This document shows positions 35,183 to 43,334 of a DNA stretch of 64,000 nucleotides, piece after piece. The stretch lies in the NCBI RefSeq assembly GCF_016836705.1, contig NZ_JAFCGY010000016.1:62001-126000 (forward strand), in the 5' to 3' direction. The notes beneath the pieces were generated by a model. The model searched no databases. It was not told the origin of the DNA and was given only the letters and a program-made list of their open reading frames with translations. Source of the DNA: Mesorhizobium caraganae. GTDB taxonomy: Bacteria; Pseudomonadota; Alphaproteobacteria; Rhizobiales; Rhizobiaceae. The first letter of the stretch is position 1. Every line of letters begins with the position of its first letter. The position numbers and the translations under genes were made by a program.

Positions 35183-35362
35183 TCAGCCCAACTGCGACGC
35201 CACGATCAGAACGATGGCGGCGACGAGCGCGACAGCGGCGAAACGAAGCAAGGGATGCCAGGTGTGCGCAGGCGAGGCGGAAGCATCAGGATCCTGAAAG
35301 CCGCTCATCGAGATGCGGGCGGCCTGCTCCAGCCTGTTCATATCGGCAACCGTCAAGATCAT
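35183..35362 (-). CDS. Small C-tail-anchored membrane protein, hypothetical
   Basis: About 59 residues ending in a membrane helix (LLRFAAVALVAAIVLIVASQLG). The N-terminal part (MNRLEQAARISMSGFQDPDAS) is soluble. The start is unsure: GGGAGGA abuts the ATG at 35362, while the TTG at 35356 has better spacing to it. Longer frames upstream are not convincing. It lies between two stress-locus genes but has no EcfG motif of its own. Confidence 0.45.
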   Translation of the reverse strand: MILTVADMNRLEQAARISMSGFQDPDASASPAHTWHPLLRFAAVALVAAIVLIVASQLG

Positions 35363-35543
35363 TCCTCCCATAGTCGGGTTGCAGGCCACGGCCGAAGCGT
35401 CGGTTGAATCGGTCAAGAGCCGGCAATCTCTGGGAGCCTCAGCATCGAACTTTATGGTGAACAGCCGGTTAAGGAATTCGGCGCTCCGGGCTCTCTGTTT
35501 GACGCGATTCGGGACGGAATTCCTCTGAGGCAAATCCGGCCGC

Positions 35544-36584
35544 TCACTCGGTTTCGAAATTGCCGTGCGGAACGACAAGCCGATATTCGAGGCGGTCGCC
35601 GGTGATTTCCAGCGTCGCCGTGCCGTTCAGCGATATCGGCACAACGCGTTCGAGAGCAACGCTGCCGAATCGTTTCTCGGTGCGCCTGTTGTCATTGGCG
35701 ACAATGGCCTCGACCCAGGTCAGCGACAAAGCCGGCTTATCAGCGGTCTCCGTGATGCTCGACAGGTTGGCGGTTACCTCGACGAAGCCATCCGGCCGCG
35801 CCAAGGCGCCGTAACTGAATGAATTGACTGCGAGCTCGTGCATGGCCAGGCCGATATGAAGAGCGGCGTTGGGATTGAGGTAGGGATTGACGCCATTGAA
35901 CCGCAGGCTCTGCGCGGGATCGGCGCCATAGCGCACGACCTGGCCACGGACTAGTTCGCGTAGTGCGGCACCCCGCCAATTCGACGACGTCACCAGATCC
36001 TGGGAGGAGGCCAGTGACTGCAGCCGACCGCGAAAGCGCGTCAGGAAATCGTCCGATGTCTCGGAATAACGGCCGGTCTGTGTGGCAATGCTCTGGATGA
36101 TGGCCAACAGGTTCTTGGAGCGGTGACTGACCTCACGCAGCAGCGTCTTCAACGTTTGCTCTCGGCGCTTCTGCTCGGTTGTCTCTACCATTGTGGTGAC
36201 AACGCCTTGGACATCGCCGCCGTCGCCGCGATCGGCATCGATCCAGACTTGAAACCAGCGGATGCCTTCAGCAGTGGGAACGCTGAGCTCGAGGCGTTCA
36301 GGATTGCCGGAAGCGATGACATGGCGTTTGGTGGTATCGATGTGGTCGGCCTGCGCCGGCGGCAGGATGCCGTTGCTGTCCGCAGTATCGGAAGCCCATG
36401 GCTCACGCATGTTGCGCGCCCACACGGTCTTCATTTCGCGGTCCTGGTACAGAACGGAAATGCCGGCATTGTGCAGAGCATGGAGCAAGGCGCGGCCGAG
36501 CTGCATGCCGCTTTCAACGGGGTGCAGGGCGATGACTTCGTCATTCGGCCCGCTTTCGCTTGTCTCTCCGCCTCTGGAACGCAT
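35544..36584 (-). CDS. PAS-HWE/HisKA_2 sensor histidine kinase under EcfG control
   Basis: 346 residues, cytoplasmic. A PAS-like domain (about 30-140, ISVLYQDREMKTVWARN) precedes the kinase. The H-box is REVSHRSKNLLAIIQSIATQT with H154. The ATPase part has IGLAMHELAVNSFSYGAL and GFVEV. An EcfG-type promoter precedes it, so it would be induced by the response it may control. It is a candidate PhyR kinase; no direct proof. Confidence 0.88.
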   Translation of the reverse strand: MRSRGGETSESGPNDEVIALHPVESGMQLGRALLHALHNAGISVLYQDREMKTVWARNMREPWASDTADSNGILPPAQADHIDTTKRHVIASGNPERLELSVPTAEGIRWFQVWIDADRGDGGDVQGVVTTMVETTEQKRREQTLKTLLREVSHRSKNLLAIIQSIATQTGRYSETSDDFLTRFRGRLQSLASSQDLVTSSNWRGAALRELVRGQVVRYGADPAQSLRFNGVNPYLNPNAALHIGLAMHELAVNSFSYGALARPDGFVEVTANLSSITETADKPALSLTWVEAIVANDNRRTEKRFGSVALERVVPISLNGTATLEITGDRLEYRLVVPHGNFETE

Positions 36585-36611
36585 CAGTCACCTGTCCACC
36601 CCTCAATTCTG

Positions 36612-36636
36612 AACGATTCACGCTGAAATCAGTTCC
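36612..36636 (-). promoter_or_regulatory. EcfG-type promoter (PAS-HWE kinase)
   Basis: Minus strand GGAAC (36636-36632), 16 bp, CGTT (36615-36612), 28 bases before the start. Confidence 0.82.
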
Positions 36637-36659
36637 TGAAATAAACCCCCAAAACAGGT

Positions 36660-36698
36660 CCGCCGGGCGGCGTCCCGTTGAAGGACACCGCCCGGCGG
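36660..36698 (-). terminator. Terminator of the DUF1328 gene
   Basis: An 11-bp GC stem (CCGCCGGGCGG and complement), one mismatch, then 4 more pairs around a 7-base loop. On the minus strand it is followed by a T-rich stretch. Confidence 0.7.
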
Positions 36699-36751
36699 TG
36701 ACTGGAAACCGTTTGAGGGGTGCGGCTTCCAGTGTTGGCTCGCTGCCGGTC

Positions 36752-36919
36752 TTACGACGCCCGCCTGAACAGGCCGGCCAGAAGCGAGATGACGAGGAAG
36801 GCGAGAAAGATGAAGAACAAAATTTGCGCGATGCCGGCGGAGGTGCCGGCGATACCGCCGAAACCAAGCGCGCCGGCGATGATCGCCACGACAAGAAATA
36901 CGAGCGCCCAGTAGAGCAT
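36752..36919 (-). CDS. DUF1328 (YtjA-type) small membrane protein
   Basis: 55 residues from the ATG at 36919 with AGGAGA upstream. Two membrane helices (MLYWALVFLVVAIIAGALGFGGIA and ILFFIFLAFLVISLLAGLF) and the GIAGTSAGIAQ link are diagnostic. Members are often stress-induced; function unknown. An EcfG-type promoter lies upstream. Confidence 0.9.
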   Translation of the reverse strand: MLYWALVFLVVAIIAGALGFGGIAGTSAGIAQILFFIFLAFLVISLLAGLFRRAS

Positions 36920-36949
36920 GATCCGTCTCCTTCCGATGCTGAGAATAAA

Positions 36950-36974
36950 AACGTGGGTGGTTGGTGTTTGTTCC
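36950..36974 (-). promoter_or_regulatory. EcfG-type promoter (DUF1328)
   Basis: Minus strand GGAAC (36974-36970), 16 bp, CGTT (36953-36950), 31 bases before the start. Confidence 0.82.
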
Positions 36975-37144
36975 ACCATTTGCCGAAAAAGACAGGCTTT
37001 GGAAGGGCCCGGACGCGAATTGATTCGGGGCACGCGAGCGCGACCACGCAAAGCGCGGCTTGGAGCGACCGACAACTGGCGATCACCGGGTGGACGATCG
37101 CCAGTGCTTGGCAACGCCGGGATGCGGCGACGTTGGAGATTGTT

Positions 37145-37242
37145 AGAGCAGTTCACCGTTTCACGGAAACGGCGCCCCGCTCTATCTCTTTGTTTTCGCA
37201 ATTCCGGACGGAAAACCGCTTCACACTTTTCCTGAAATTGCT
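37145..37242. repeat. Dispersed palindromic repeat, family B, copy 2
   Basis: Shares with the 14065 copy the blocks TTCACCGTTTCAC.GAAACGGCG, CCCGCTCT, GCAATTCC and CACACTTTTCCTG.AATTGCT. It lies directly after the phyR stop codon. Confidence 0.7.
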
Positions 37243-38037
37243 TTAAGCGGCGGCCTTGGCCTGACGGTCGAAGAACAGCGCCTGGCTGATCAGCGCCTTG
37301 ACCATGTCTGGATTGAACGGCTTGGTGACGAGGAAAGCGGGTTCGGGCCGCTCGCCGGTCAGCAGACGCTCGGGGAAGGCGGTGATGAAGATCACCGGCA
37401 CCGAGGTCGACGACAGGATTTCGTTGACCGCATCGATGCCCGAGCTGCCATCGGCAAGCTGGATGTCGGCCAGCACCATCTTCGGCCTTGTCTTGCCGAA
37501 CATCGCCACCGCCTCGGCATGGGTGCGGGCGGTGCCGACGACACGGTGGCCGAGGCTCTCGACCATTTCCTCGATGTCCATGGCGATCAGCGGTTCGTCC
37601 TCGATGATCAGCACGTCGGTCGCCACCTGGCGGGAGATCTCGTTGCTCGCCTGGGCCAGCAGTTCGGAGAATTCCCTGGCGTCGACATCCAGAATTTCAG
37701 CCGCCTCGTCCTCGCTAAAGCCTTCGACGGCGACCAGCAGGAAGGCCTGGCGGGGCCGTGGCGCAATGGCGTTCAGGTTGGCGGCGGCGCGCTGCTCCCA
37801 TGCCGATTGCGCATGCTCCTGCGGAACGCGGATGGCAATGGAGGTGAACAATTTTGCGAAAACCTTGTAGATCGCGATGCGGTCGTTCGACGCTTCGGGG
37901 AAGATGTCGACGTCGGCGATGATGGCTTCGAGCATCGCGGCGACCAGCGCATCGCCACTCTCCTGGGATCCCGAAACGGCGCGCGAGAAGCGGCGCAGGA
38001 ACGGCAGGTGCGGAGCAATGGTTGCGGAAAGGCTCAT
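37243..38037 (-). CDS. phyR: General stress response anti-anti-sigma factor PhyR
   Basis: 264 residues. The N-terminal 130 residues are a sigma-factor-like domain (EcfG mimic); a receiver domain covers about 141-260 with acceptor D191 in KMVLADIQLADG and lysine in FLVTKPFNPD. Once phosphorylated, the sigma-like domain binds NepR and frees EcfG. The ATG at 38037 has AGGGAGAC upstream. It is divergent from nepR-ecfG and has its own EcfG-type promoter, so the circuit has positive feedback. Confidence 0.97.
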   Translation of the reverse strand: MSLSATIAPHLPFLRRFSRAVSGSQESGDALVAAMLEAIIADVDIFPEASNDRIAIYKVFAKLFTSIAIRVPQEHAQSAWEQRAAANLNAIAPRPRQAFLLVAVEGFSEDEAAEILDVDAREFSELLAQASNEISRQVATDVLIIEDEPLIAMDIEEMVESLGHRVVGTARTHAEAVAMFGKTRPKMVLADIQLADGSSGIDAVNEILSSTSVPVIFITAFPERLLTGERPEPAFLVTKPFNPDMVKALISQALFFDRQAKAAA

Positions 38038-38107
38038 GATAGACGTCTCCCTCAGATGACGTAATTGCATAGATTCCAGGTCAAGCTGATTGCAAGCCCC
38101 GGCAAAC

Positions 38108-38132
38108 AACGCGGGTTTTGTGAAAAAGTTCC
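38108..38132 (-). promoter_or_regulatory. EcfG-type promoter (phyR)
   Basis: Minus strand GGAAC (38132-38128), 16 bp, CGTT (38111-38108). Confidence 0.88.
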
Positions 38133-38141
38133 GAGGGTTGT

Positions 38142-38166
38142 GGAACGAATCTGCAAGGACGACGTT
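38142..38166 (+). promoter_or_regulatory. EcfG-type promoter (nepR-ecfG)
   Basis: GGAAC (38142-38146), 16 bp, CGTT (38163-38166). Only nine bases separate its upstream box from that of the divergent phyR promoter. Confidence 0.88.
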
Positions 38167-38257
38167 TGTGGTGCGATGGGCAACCAGACGAGGGGGCCGC
38201 TTTTGCGTTGTGTAACAGGGCGGCTAAGGCGCTGGAATTTAAGGGCGAAATGAGGAC

Positions 38258-38452
38258 ATGAATAAAGAAACACTGGCTGGCGCCGCTAACAGGCGCCGGG
38301 CCAATTCCGGTGACCCGCTCGGGGCGAATTCGGAAATCGGCCGCAAACTCAAACAATATTATGACGAGTTGGTCTCCGACAATGTGCCGGATCGCTTCGC
38401 CCAGTTGCTCAGGCAACTGGAACAGGCCGAACCCGCACAGAAGAAAGACTGA
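38258..38452 (+). CDS. nepR: Anti-sigma factor NepR
   Basis: 64 residues. The core IGRKLKQYYDELVSDNVPDRFAQLLRQLE matches the two-helix NepR fold that clamps the sigma factor. It is small and soluble with GAGGAC upstream. It holds EcfG inactive until PhyR-P competes for it. It lies three bases before ecfG. Confidence 0.96.
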   Translation: MNKETLAGAANRRRANSGDPLGANSEIGRKLKQYYDELVSDNVPDRFAQLLRQLEQAEPAQKKD

Positions 38453-38455
38453 GGC

Positions 38456-39007
38456 ATGGCAGCTGTCTCACAAGGGTTCAAGACCGATCTGCTCGGCTCG
38501 ATCCCGAGCCTGCGGGCCTTTGCCGTGTCGCTGACGCAGAATGCCGACAAGGCCGACGATCTGGTGCAGGAGACGCTGGTCAAGGCCTGGGACAAGCATG
38601 AGAGCTTCCAGCCGGGTACCAATCTCAAGGCATGGCTGTTCACCATCCTGCGCAACGAGTTCTATTCGCAGATGCGCAAGCGCGGCCGCGAGGTGCAGGA
38701 CAGCGATGGCATCATGACCGCCAGGCTCGCCGTTCATCCGGCCCAGCACGGCCAACTCGACCTCAAGGATTTTCGCGGCGCGCTCGAGCAATTGCCCGAG
38801 GACCAGCGCGAAGCCATCATCCTCATCGGCGCTTCCGGCTTTTCCTATGAGGAGGCGGCCGAGATTTGCGGTTGCGCGGTCGGAACGATCAAGAGCCGGG
38901 TCAGTCGGGCCCGCACACGGCTGCAGGAGATCCTGAAAATCTCCGGCGAAGACGAATACGGCCCAGACGCCATCTCGTCGCAGGTTACCGGCTCAAACGC
39001 CGCCTGA
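38456..39007 (+). CDS. ecfG: Extracytoplasmic-function sigma factor EcfG
   Basis: 183 residues. Sigma region 2 spans about 10-75 (NADKADDLVQETLVKAWDKHESFQPGTNLKAWLFTILRNEF) and region 4 about 115-165 (QREAIILIGASGFSYEEAAEICGCAVGTIKSRVSRAR). This is the ECF15 (EcfG) type. It directs transcription from GGAAC-N16-CGTT promoters, of which ten occur nearby. A perfect hairpin terminator follows. Confidence 0.96.
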   Translation: MAAVSQGFKTDLLGSIPSLRAFAVSLTQNADKADDLVQETLVKAWDKHESFQPGTNLKAWLFTILRNEFYSQMRKRGREVQDSDGIMTARLAVHPAQHGQLDLKDFRGALEQLPEDQREAIILIGASGFSYEEAAEICGCAVGTIKSRVSRARTRLQEILKISGEDEYGPDAISSQVTGSNAA

Positions 39008-39008
39008 C

Positions 39009-39034
39009 AGCGGAGCCCGTTTGCGGGCTCCGCT
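39009..39034. terminator. Bidirectional hairpin after ecfG
   Basis: A perfect 11-bp stem AGCGGAGCCCG/CGGGCTCCGCT with a TTTG loop between convergent ecfG and the response regulator gene. Confidence 0.75.
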
Positions 39035-39058
39035 ACTTAAATCCGGATCGAAGGCATT

Positions 39059-39436
39059 TCAGGCTGGCGCGCGGCCGCAGGCCACCGCCAGCGCCCCGAC
39101 GAGATCGTCCCCCGAATACGGCTTGGTTACCAGTCGCACGCCGGGGAAAGACGCCCTGATCTCGTCCGCGTCCGAATAGCCGGAGGCAAAGACGAAGGGC
39201 ATGCCTGCCTGGCGCAGTTGCTCGGCGAAGTCGAGCGTCGACGTCTCTCCCAGCATCAGGTCGACGATAACGCCGTCGAACTTGTCGGCAACCGTCTGCT
39301 CGTCGATCTCTGCCAGGTCGCGGGCAATCACCACGTCGCCGGCGCCATGGTCGCGGCAAAGCTGTTCGACATCCATGGCGATCAGGAATTCATCCTCCAG
39401 GACAAGAATTCGCAATCCCTCGAGCAATGGCGGCAC
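39059..39436 (-). CDS. Single-domain response regulator
   Basis: 125 residues from a GTG at 39436 with AAGGAGAA upstream. A lone receiver domain: acidic pair in LVLEDEFLIAMDVE, acceptor in VIVDLMLGETS, lysine in LVTKPYSGDDL. No output domain. In alphaproteobacteria single receivers of this kind can relay or drain phosphate from HWE kinases, and three such kinases are nearby. That link is inference. Confidence 0.88.
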   Translation of the reverse strand: MPPLLEGLRILVLEDEFLIAMDVEQLCRDHGAGDVVIARDLAEIDEQTVADKFDGVIVDLMLGETSTLDFAEQLRQAGMPFVFASGYSDADEIRASFPGVRLVTKPYSGDDLVGALAVACGRAPA

Positions 39437-39643
39437 CTGGCAAATTCTCCTTGTTCCGGCAGCACTTCAATATCAACACCACACTGGATCTCAACAATCC
39501 ACCAGTGGCCTTACACCCTGAATTCGCTTGCCGGGGCTGCTCCAACGTCAGACGAATTGGATTCGTCTCACTGGAGCGGGGCAAGTCATGATCGGTATTC
39601 GACACCCTGTCATTTAAAAAAGACATGCCCAATCGCCGACGCC

Positions 39644-39668
39644 GGAACCACAGCCCCTGCAAGCCGTT
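39644..39668 (+). promoter_or_regulatory. EcfG-type promoter (Crp/Fnr regulator)
   Basis: GGAAC (39644-39648), 16 bp, CGTT (39665-39668), 41 bases before the start. Confidence 0.8.
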
Positions 39669-39709
39669 GCAGTCAGTCTGCCACAAAGGCTTTCGAAAGG
39701 GGGATCGAA

Positions 39710-40471
39710 ATGTCTGGCCAGAATGGTCGTTCTTTTTCCAGCCGTCAGTACCCCTGCGAGAATTGCCCGCTTCGGCCATTGCCGGTGTTCCGGGAGTTCG
39801 AGAAGCAGGAGCTTGCCTATGTCAGCAAGTTCAAGAAGGGTGAACTGGCCGTCGACAAGGGCGCCACGGTGCTGGTCGAAGGCAGCCACAGTGCTCATCT
39901 CTATACGGTGCTTTCGGGCTGGGCCTTCCGTTACAAATTGCTGTCGGACGGCAGGCGCCAGATTCTCAACTATTCGATGCCCGGCGATCTCATCGGCCTG
40001 CAAGGCAGCGTGATGGGTGAAATGCAGCACTCGATCGAGGCGCTGTCGCCGATGCTGTTGTGCGTCTTCGAGCGCGAAAACCTGCACGAGCTCTACCGCA
40101 ACCATCCGGACCTTGCCTACGACATCACCTGGCTGGCATCGCGCGAGGAGCGCATGCTGGACGAGAATTTGCTCAGCATCGGTAGGCGCACGGCGCTGGA
40201 GCGCACCGCCTATCTCATCGCTTTCATCGCCAGCCGCGCGGCGATAGTCGGGCTCAACGGCAAGGCGCCAGTGCAAATCCCGATCACGCAGCAACACGTC
40301 GCCGATACGCTCGGCCTGTCTCTGGTCCACACCAACAAGACGATCCGCAAGCTGATCGACCGCAAGCTGATCGTCTGGCGCGACGGTGGTTGCGAAGTGG
40401 TCGACCGGGAGGCGCTGAAGGACCTCGCACGCTGGGAGGGCTTGAGCGAGGGCCGCCGGCCGCTGATCTGA
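39710..40471 (+). CDS. Crp/Fnr-family transcriptional regulator
   Basis: 253 residues from the ATG at 39710 with AAGGGGG upstream. A cyclic-nucleotide-binding-like beta roll (about 30-150) is followed by a Crp-type helix-turn-helix (ITQQHVADTLGLSLVHTNKTIRKL). The N-terminus has CENC (C16, C19) and a central cysteine is C118 (LLCVFERENL), as in Fnr, but the third N-terminal Fnr cysteine is missing. An EcfG-type promoter suggests it passes the stress response to a second tier of genes. Confidence 0.9.
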   Translation: MSGQNGRSFSSRQYPCENCPLRPLPVFREFEKQELAYVSKFKKGELAVDKGATVLVEGSHSAHLYTVLSGWAFRYKLLSDGRRQILNYSMPGDLIGLQGSVMGEMQHSIEALSPMLLCVFERENLHELYRNHPDLAYDITWLASREERMLDENLLSIGRRTALERTAYLIAFIASRAAIVGLNGKAPVQIPITQQHVADTLGLSLVHTNKTIRKLIDRKLIVWRDGGCEVVDREALKDLARWEGLSEGRRPLI

Positions 40472-40553
40472 GGCTGATCTGAGAGGGAAACGAGTCCCGC
40501 CGGGCTGGACTCGCACAGGCAAACACCCTTTCATGGATATGGTCTCCGATTTC

Positions 40554-40578
40554 GGAACCTTGACGTGTGTGGGGCGTT
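40554..40578 (+). promoter_or_regulatory. EcfG-type promoter (DUF883-holin pair)
   Basis: GGAAC (40554-40558), 16 bp, CGTT (40575-40578), 30 bases before the start. Confidence 0.85.
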
Positions 40579-40608
40579 TGAAACCAAGCAAACGCAAGGA
40601 GTTATAGA

Positions 40609-40935
40609 ATGGCAACTGCCACAGGAAAAACCGCTGGCGAAACCCAGACGAACGCCGACCTCGAAGCCGATATCCGGCAGTTGAAGGCCGACATCGAAAA
40701 GCTGACCAAGCAATTGGCCAAGACCGGCGAGCATGGCTACGGAACGGCGCGGCGCGCTGCCGCCGAAGGCGTCGAGCAGTTGCGCGCCCAGGGTGAGGCT
40801 GCCTTCGACAGCCTGCGCGGCAACGCCAAGGACATCGAAGCCCAGATCACCGCCAATGTGCGCGAAAAGCCGGTGACGTCGCTGGCCATCGCAGCCGGCG
40901 TCGGCTTTCTGTTCGCGCTTCTCGCCCGGCGCTAG
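40609..40935 (+). CDS. DUF883 (ElaB/YqjD-type) membrane-anchored protein
   Basis: 108 residues. A long helical soluble part (about 15-85, LEADIRQLKADIEKLTKQLAKTG) is followed by the family's EKPVTSLAIAAGVGFLFALLARR tail anchor. E. coli relatives bind ribosomes at the membrane in stationary phase. An AAGGAG site precedes it. It begins a stress-controlled pair with a holin-like gene. Confidence 0.9.
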   Translation: MATATGKTAGETQTNADLEADIRQLKADIEKLTKQLAKTGEHGYGTARRAAAEGVEQLRAQGEAAFDSLRGNAKDIEAQITANVREKPVTSLAIAAGVGFLFALLARR

Positions 40936-40947
40936 TTTCCGCTAGAG

Positions 40948-41409
40948 ATGGGGACGCTGGCATCGTTGATTTCGGCTTTGGCCTCGGGTGAAGCCATTGC
41001 CGCCATGCGCCGCGCGCGCACGGCGGCGATCGTCTATGGGCTCGCCGCGGTTCCGGCTCTGTGCGGGCTCGGATTTCTCTTGGGAGCGGGCTATATCTGG
41101 GCCGCCGACCGCTATGGGTCGATGGCGGCCTGCCTGGGCTTCGCGGCCGGCTTCCTGGTGCTTGCCGGGCTCATCCTGCTCATCCATCAACTGGCGGCCG
41201 GCACGCGCGCCCGTAGACGTGCGCGAAGGCGCAATGCCGACCTCAAGGCACTCGGCATCACGGCGGCCCTCGCCGTATTGCCGTCGCTGCTCAAGGGGAA
41301 AGGCGGCAAGGAACTTGTCCTTGGACCGATCATCGCGCTGGTGGCCTATGCCATCTACAAGGAAAACGTCAAACCGCGGCCGGGCGATCCGGACGGCGAT
41401 GCCGAGTAG
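40948..41409 (+). CDS. Holin-superfamily (YqjE/DUF1469-like) membrane protein
   Basis: 153 residues. Two membrane helices (about 30-55 and 60-88) are followed by a basic segment (RARRRARRRNADLKAL) and a possible third helix (LVLGPIIALVAYAIY). It lies 12 bases after the DUF883 gene, like yqjD-yqjE in E. coli. Probably inner membrane; function unknown. Likely transcribed from the EcfG promoter at 40554. Confidence 0.8.
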   Translation: MGTLASLISALASGEAIAAMRRARTAAIVYGLAAVPALCGLGFLLGAGYIWAADRYGSMAACLGFAAGFLVLAGLILLIHQLAAGTRARRRARRRNADLKALGITAALAVLPSLLKGKGGKELVLGPIIALVAYAIYKENVKPRPGDPDGDAE

Positions 41410-41429
41410 GCCCGAACTCCCCCGACGCT

Positions 41430-42956
41430 TCAGCTCGGCAAATCTTCAAGCGGCATCGATATTTCCGCGAACACGCCTTCCCGACGGAACTCGTGCACAA
41501 CCTCGCTGGACAAAACCTTGGCCAGGCTGCGGCGGATAAGGATCGAGCCGAATCCCTGGCGTTCCGGCGGCTGGACCTGCGGCCCACCGCTTTCGCGCCA
41601 GGTCAGCACAAGGCGGCGTGCGCCTTTCTTGCCCAGCGCCTTCCAGTCGACGTCGACCTTTCCCGAGCCCACCGACAGCGATCCGTATTGCAGCGCGTTG
41701 CTGGCCAGTTCGTGCATGATCAGGCCGAGCCCCACCGCCTGGTCGGGCGAAAGCAGCAGATCCGGGCCGGAAATCGCGATGCGCGGCTGTTCGGTCGAAT
41801 CGAACGGCTTAACCTCGATCTGCATCAGTTCGCGGATGCCGATGCCGCGCCATTCGCGATCGGACAAGAGGTTATGGGCAGCCCCCAGCGCCTGCAGCCT
41901 GGCGCCGAAGGCTTCGAGGAATTCGCTTGGGCGGCGGGCGTGGCGAACGGTCTGCGTCGCCAGTGCCTGCACCGTCGCCAACGTGTTCTTGACCCGGTGG
42001 TTGAGCTCGCGCAACAACAGCCTTTGCCGCTCCTCACCGAGCTTGCGTTCCGATATGTCGTAGTTGACGCCGAAGATCAGCGTCGGTTTGCCTTCGCCGT
42101 CGCGCTCGATGACGCGGCCGCGGGTGGCTATCCAGCGCGGCGGATCGAAGCCCTTGACCCGGTATTCGCCGAAATAATCGTCGCTGCCGGTCAGGGCGTC
42201 GCGAAAGCGCGTCTCGGTCTGGTATACGTCGCGCGGGTCGATGGCGCCCAATATGTCGCGCGCCCGCAACCGGTTCGAGCGCGGCAGATTGAACAGTTCC
42301 GACAGGCGCACATCGCATTCGATCATGTCGGTGCGGATATCCCAGGCCCAGCTGGCAAGCGAGGCGGCATCGAGCGCGATGGCGCGGCGCTTTTCCTCCT
42401 GCGCCAAAGCTGCGGCGGCGATGGCGCCGCTGCGGGTGGCGTTTTTGAGCGTAAACAGGCTGGCGGCGAGACTGGCCAACGCCTTCAGTTGATCGAGTGC
42501 GGCAGGGGACGGAAAGTCATGCGGTTCCCGGTCGAGTACGCATACGGTGCCAATGCGCGCACCGGCCACCACCATGGGCGCGCCGACATAGAACCGCAGA
42601 TGATGCTTACCGGTCACGAGCGGATTGGCGGCGAAGCGGGGATCGATGCTGGCATTGGTCACCACCATAGGCTCGTCGCCGGCGGCAATGGCGTGCGCGC
42701 AAAACGAGATGTCGGTGGCGGTCTCGGTCTCGTCCAGTCCGACACAGGACTTGAACCATTGTCGTTCGGTATCGAGCAACGTGACCAAGGCGATTGGCGC
42801 CTGCATCACGGCGGCGGCAAGACCGGTGATGTGATCGAAGTCGGGATCGGAGGCCGTGTCGATCGCGTCGAGCCCGTGCAGTACGGTAAGCCGCTCCGGC
42901 GCCGCCACGGCGCGGCGAACGTCGGCCGGCAGACCCTTCTCCACCTTCTTATCCAC
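41430..42956 (-). CDS. GAF-PAS-HWE sensor histidine kinase
   Basis: 508 residues from a GTG at 42956 with AGGGGA upstream; the longer upstream frame is not family-like. A GAF domain spans about 25-170 (APIALVTLLDTERQWFKSCVGL, ISFCAHAI). A PAS domain spans about 195-305 (WAWDIRTDMIECDVRLSELF, GVNYDISERK). The HWE kinase has ELNHRVKNTL with H320 and GLIMHELASNALQYGSL. Cytoplasmic. It may be a PhyR-pathway or light/redox-sensing kinase; the domain order resembles bacteriophytochrome-like and LOV-like HWE kinases, but no chromophore site is evident. Confidence 0.9.
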   Translation of the reverse strand: MDKKVEKGLPADVRRAVAAPERLTVLHGLDAIDTASDPDFDHITGLAAAVMQAPIALVTLLDTERQWFKSCVGLDETETATDISFCAHAIAAGDEPMVVTNASIDPRFAANPLVTGKHHLRFYVGAPMVVAGARIGTVCVLDREPHDFPSPAALDQLKALASLAASLFTLKNATRSGAIAAAALAQEEKRRAIALDAASLASWAWDIRTDMIECDVRLSELFNLPRSNRLRARDILGAIDPRDVYQTETRFRDALTGSDDYFGEYRVKGFDPPRWIATRGRVIERDGEGKPTLIFGVNYDISERKLGEERQRLLLRELNHRVKNTLATVQALATQTVRHARRPSEFLEAFGARLQALGAAHNLLSDREWRGIGIRELMQIEVKPFDSTEQPRIAISGPDLLLSPDQAVGLGLIMHELASNALQYGSLSVGSGKVDVDWKALGKKGARRLVLTWRESGGPQVQPPERQGFGSILIRRSLAKVLSSEVVHEFRREGVFAEISMPLEDLPS

Positions 42957-43019
42957 CAAGTCCCCTCGCTTGCAGGTCCCATCCGCAGTGCCGCGCGTTG
43001 TGCGCTGCCGTCGGGACCC

Positions 43020-43044
43020 GGAACTTTTGTAGCAAGCAATCGTT
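43020..43044 (+). promoter_or_regulatory. EcfG-type promoter (small membrane protein)
   Basis: GGAAC (43020-43024), 16 bp, CGTT (43041-43044), 69 bases before the start at 43114. Confidence 0.8.
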
Positions 43045-43113
43045 ACCTGTCCATGTTTCGCCAGCCGTGGTTTTATCCGCCACGTCTGCAGTCGTATGAT
43101 GGGAACGGCGCCA

Positions 43114-43308
43114 ATGACCAAGATCATCCCTGAGAACAAGGCCCGCCAGGGGCGCTGGGGTTGGCATGGGCTGCGCATCCTGATCGCAGCGCTGCTCTTG
43201 GCCTTCATCGCCTGGGGCATCGCCGAGATCTATGGCGAAAAGATCGACAACAGCGCGCCCGCAAACCAGAGCGCGCCCGCCAGTCAGAGCCAGCCGGCCG
43301 GCGGCTAA
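43114..43308 (+). CDS. Small single-pass membrane protein, likely stress-induced
   Basis: 64 residues if started at 43114; an ATG at 43096 would add six. One membrane helix (WHGLRILIAALLLAFIAWGIAEIYG) is followed by a short Asn/Ser/Pro/Gln-rich tail (SAPANQSAPASQSQPAGG). No family known to me. It is preceded by an EcfG-type promoter. Confidence 0.65.
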   Translation: MTKIIPENKARQGRWGWHGLRILIAALLLAFIAWGIAEIYGEKIDNSAPANQSAPASQSQPAGG

Positions 43309-43334
43309 AGCGCTCGCCGTCGTCGGCGCTCGCA

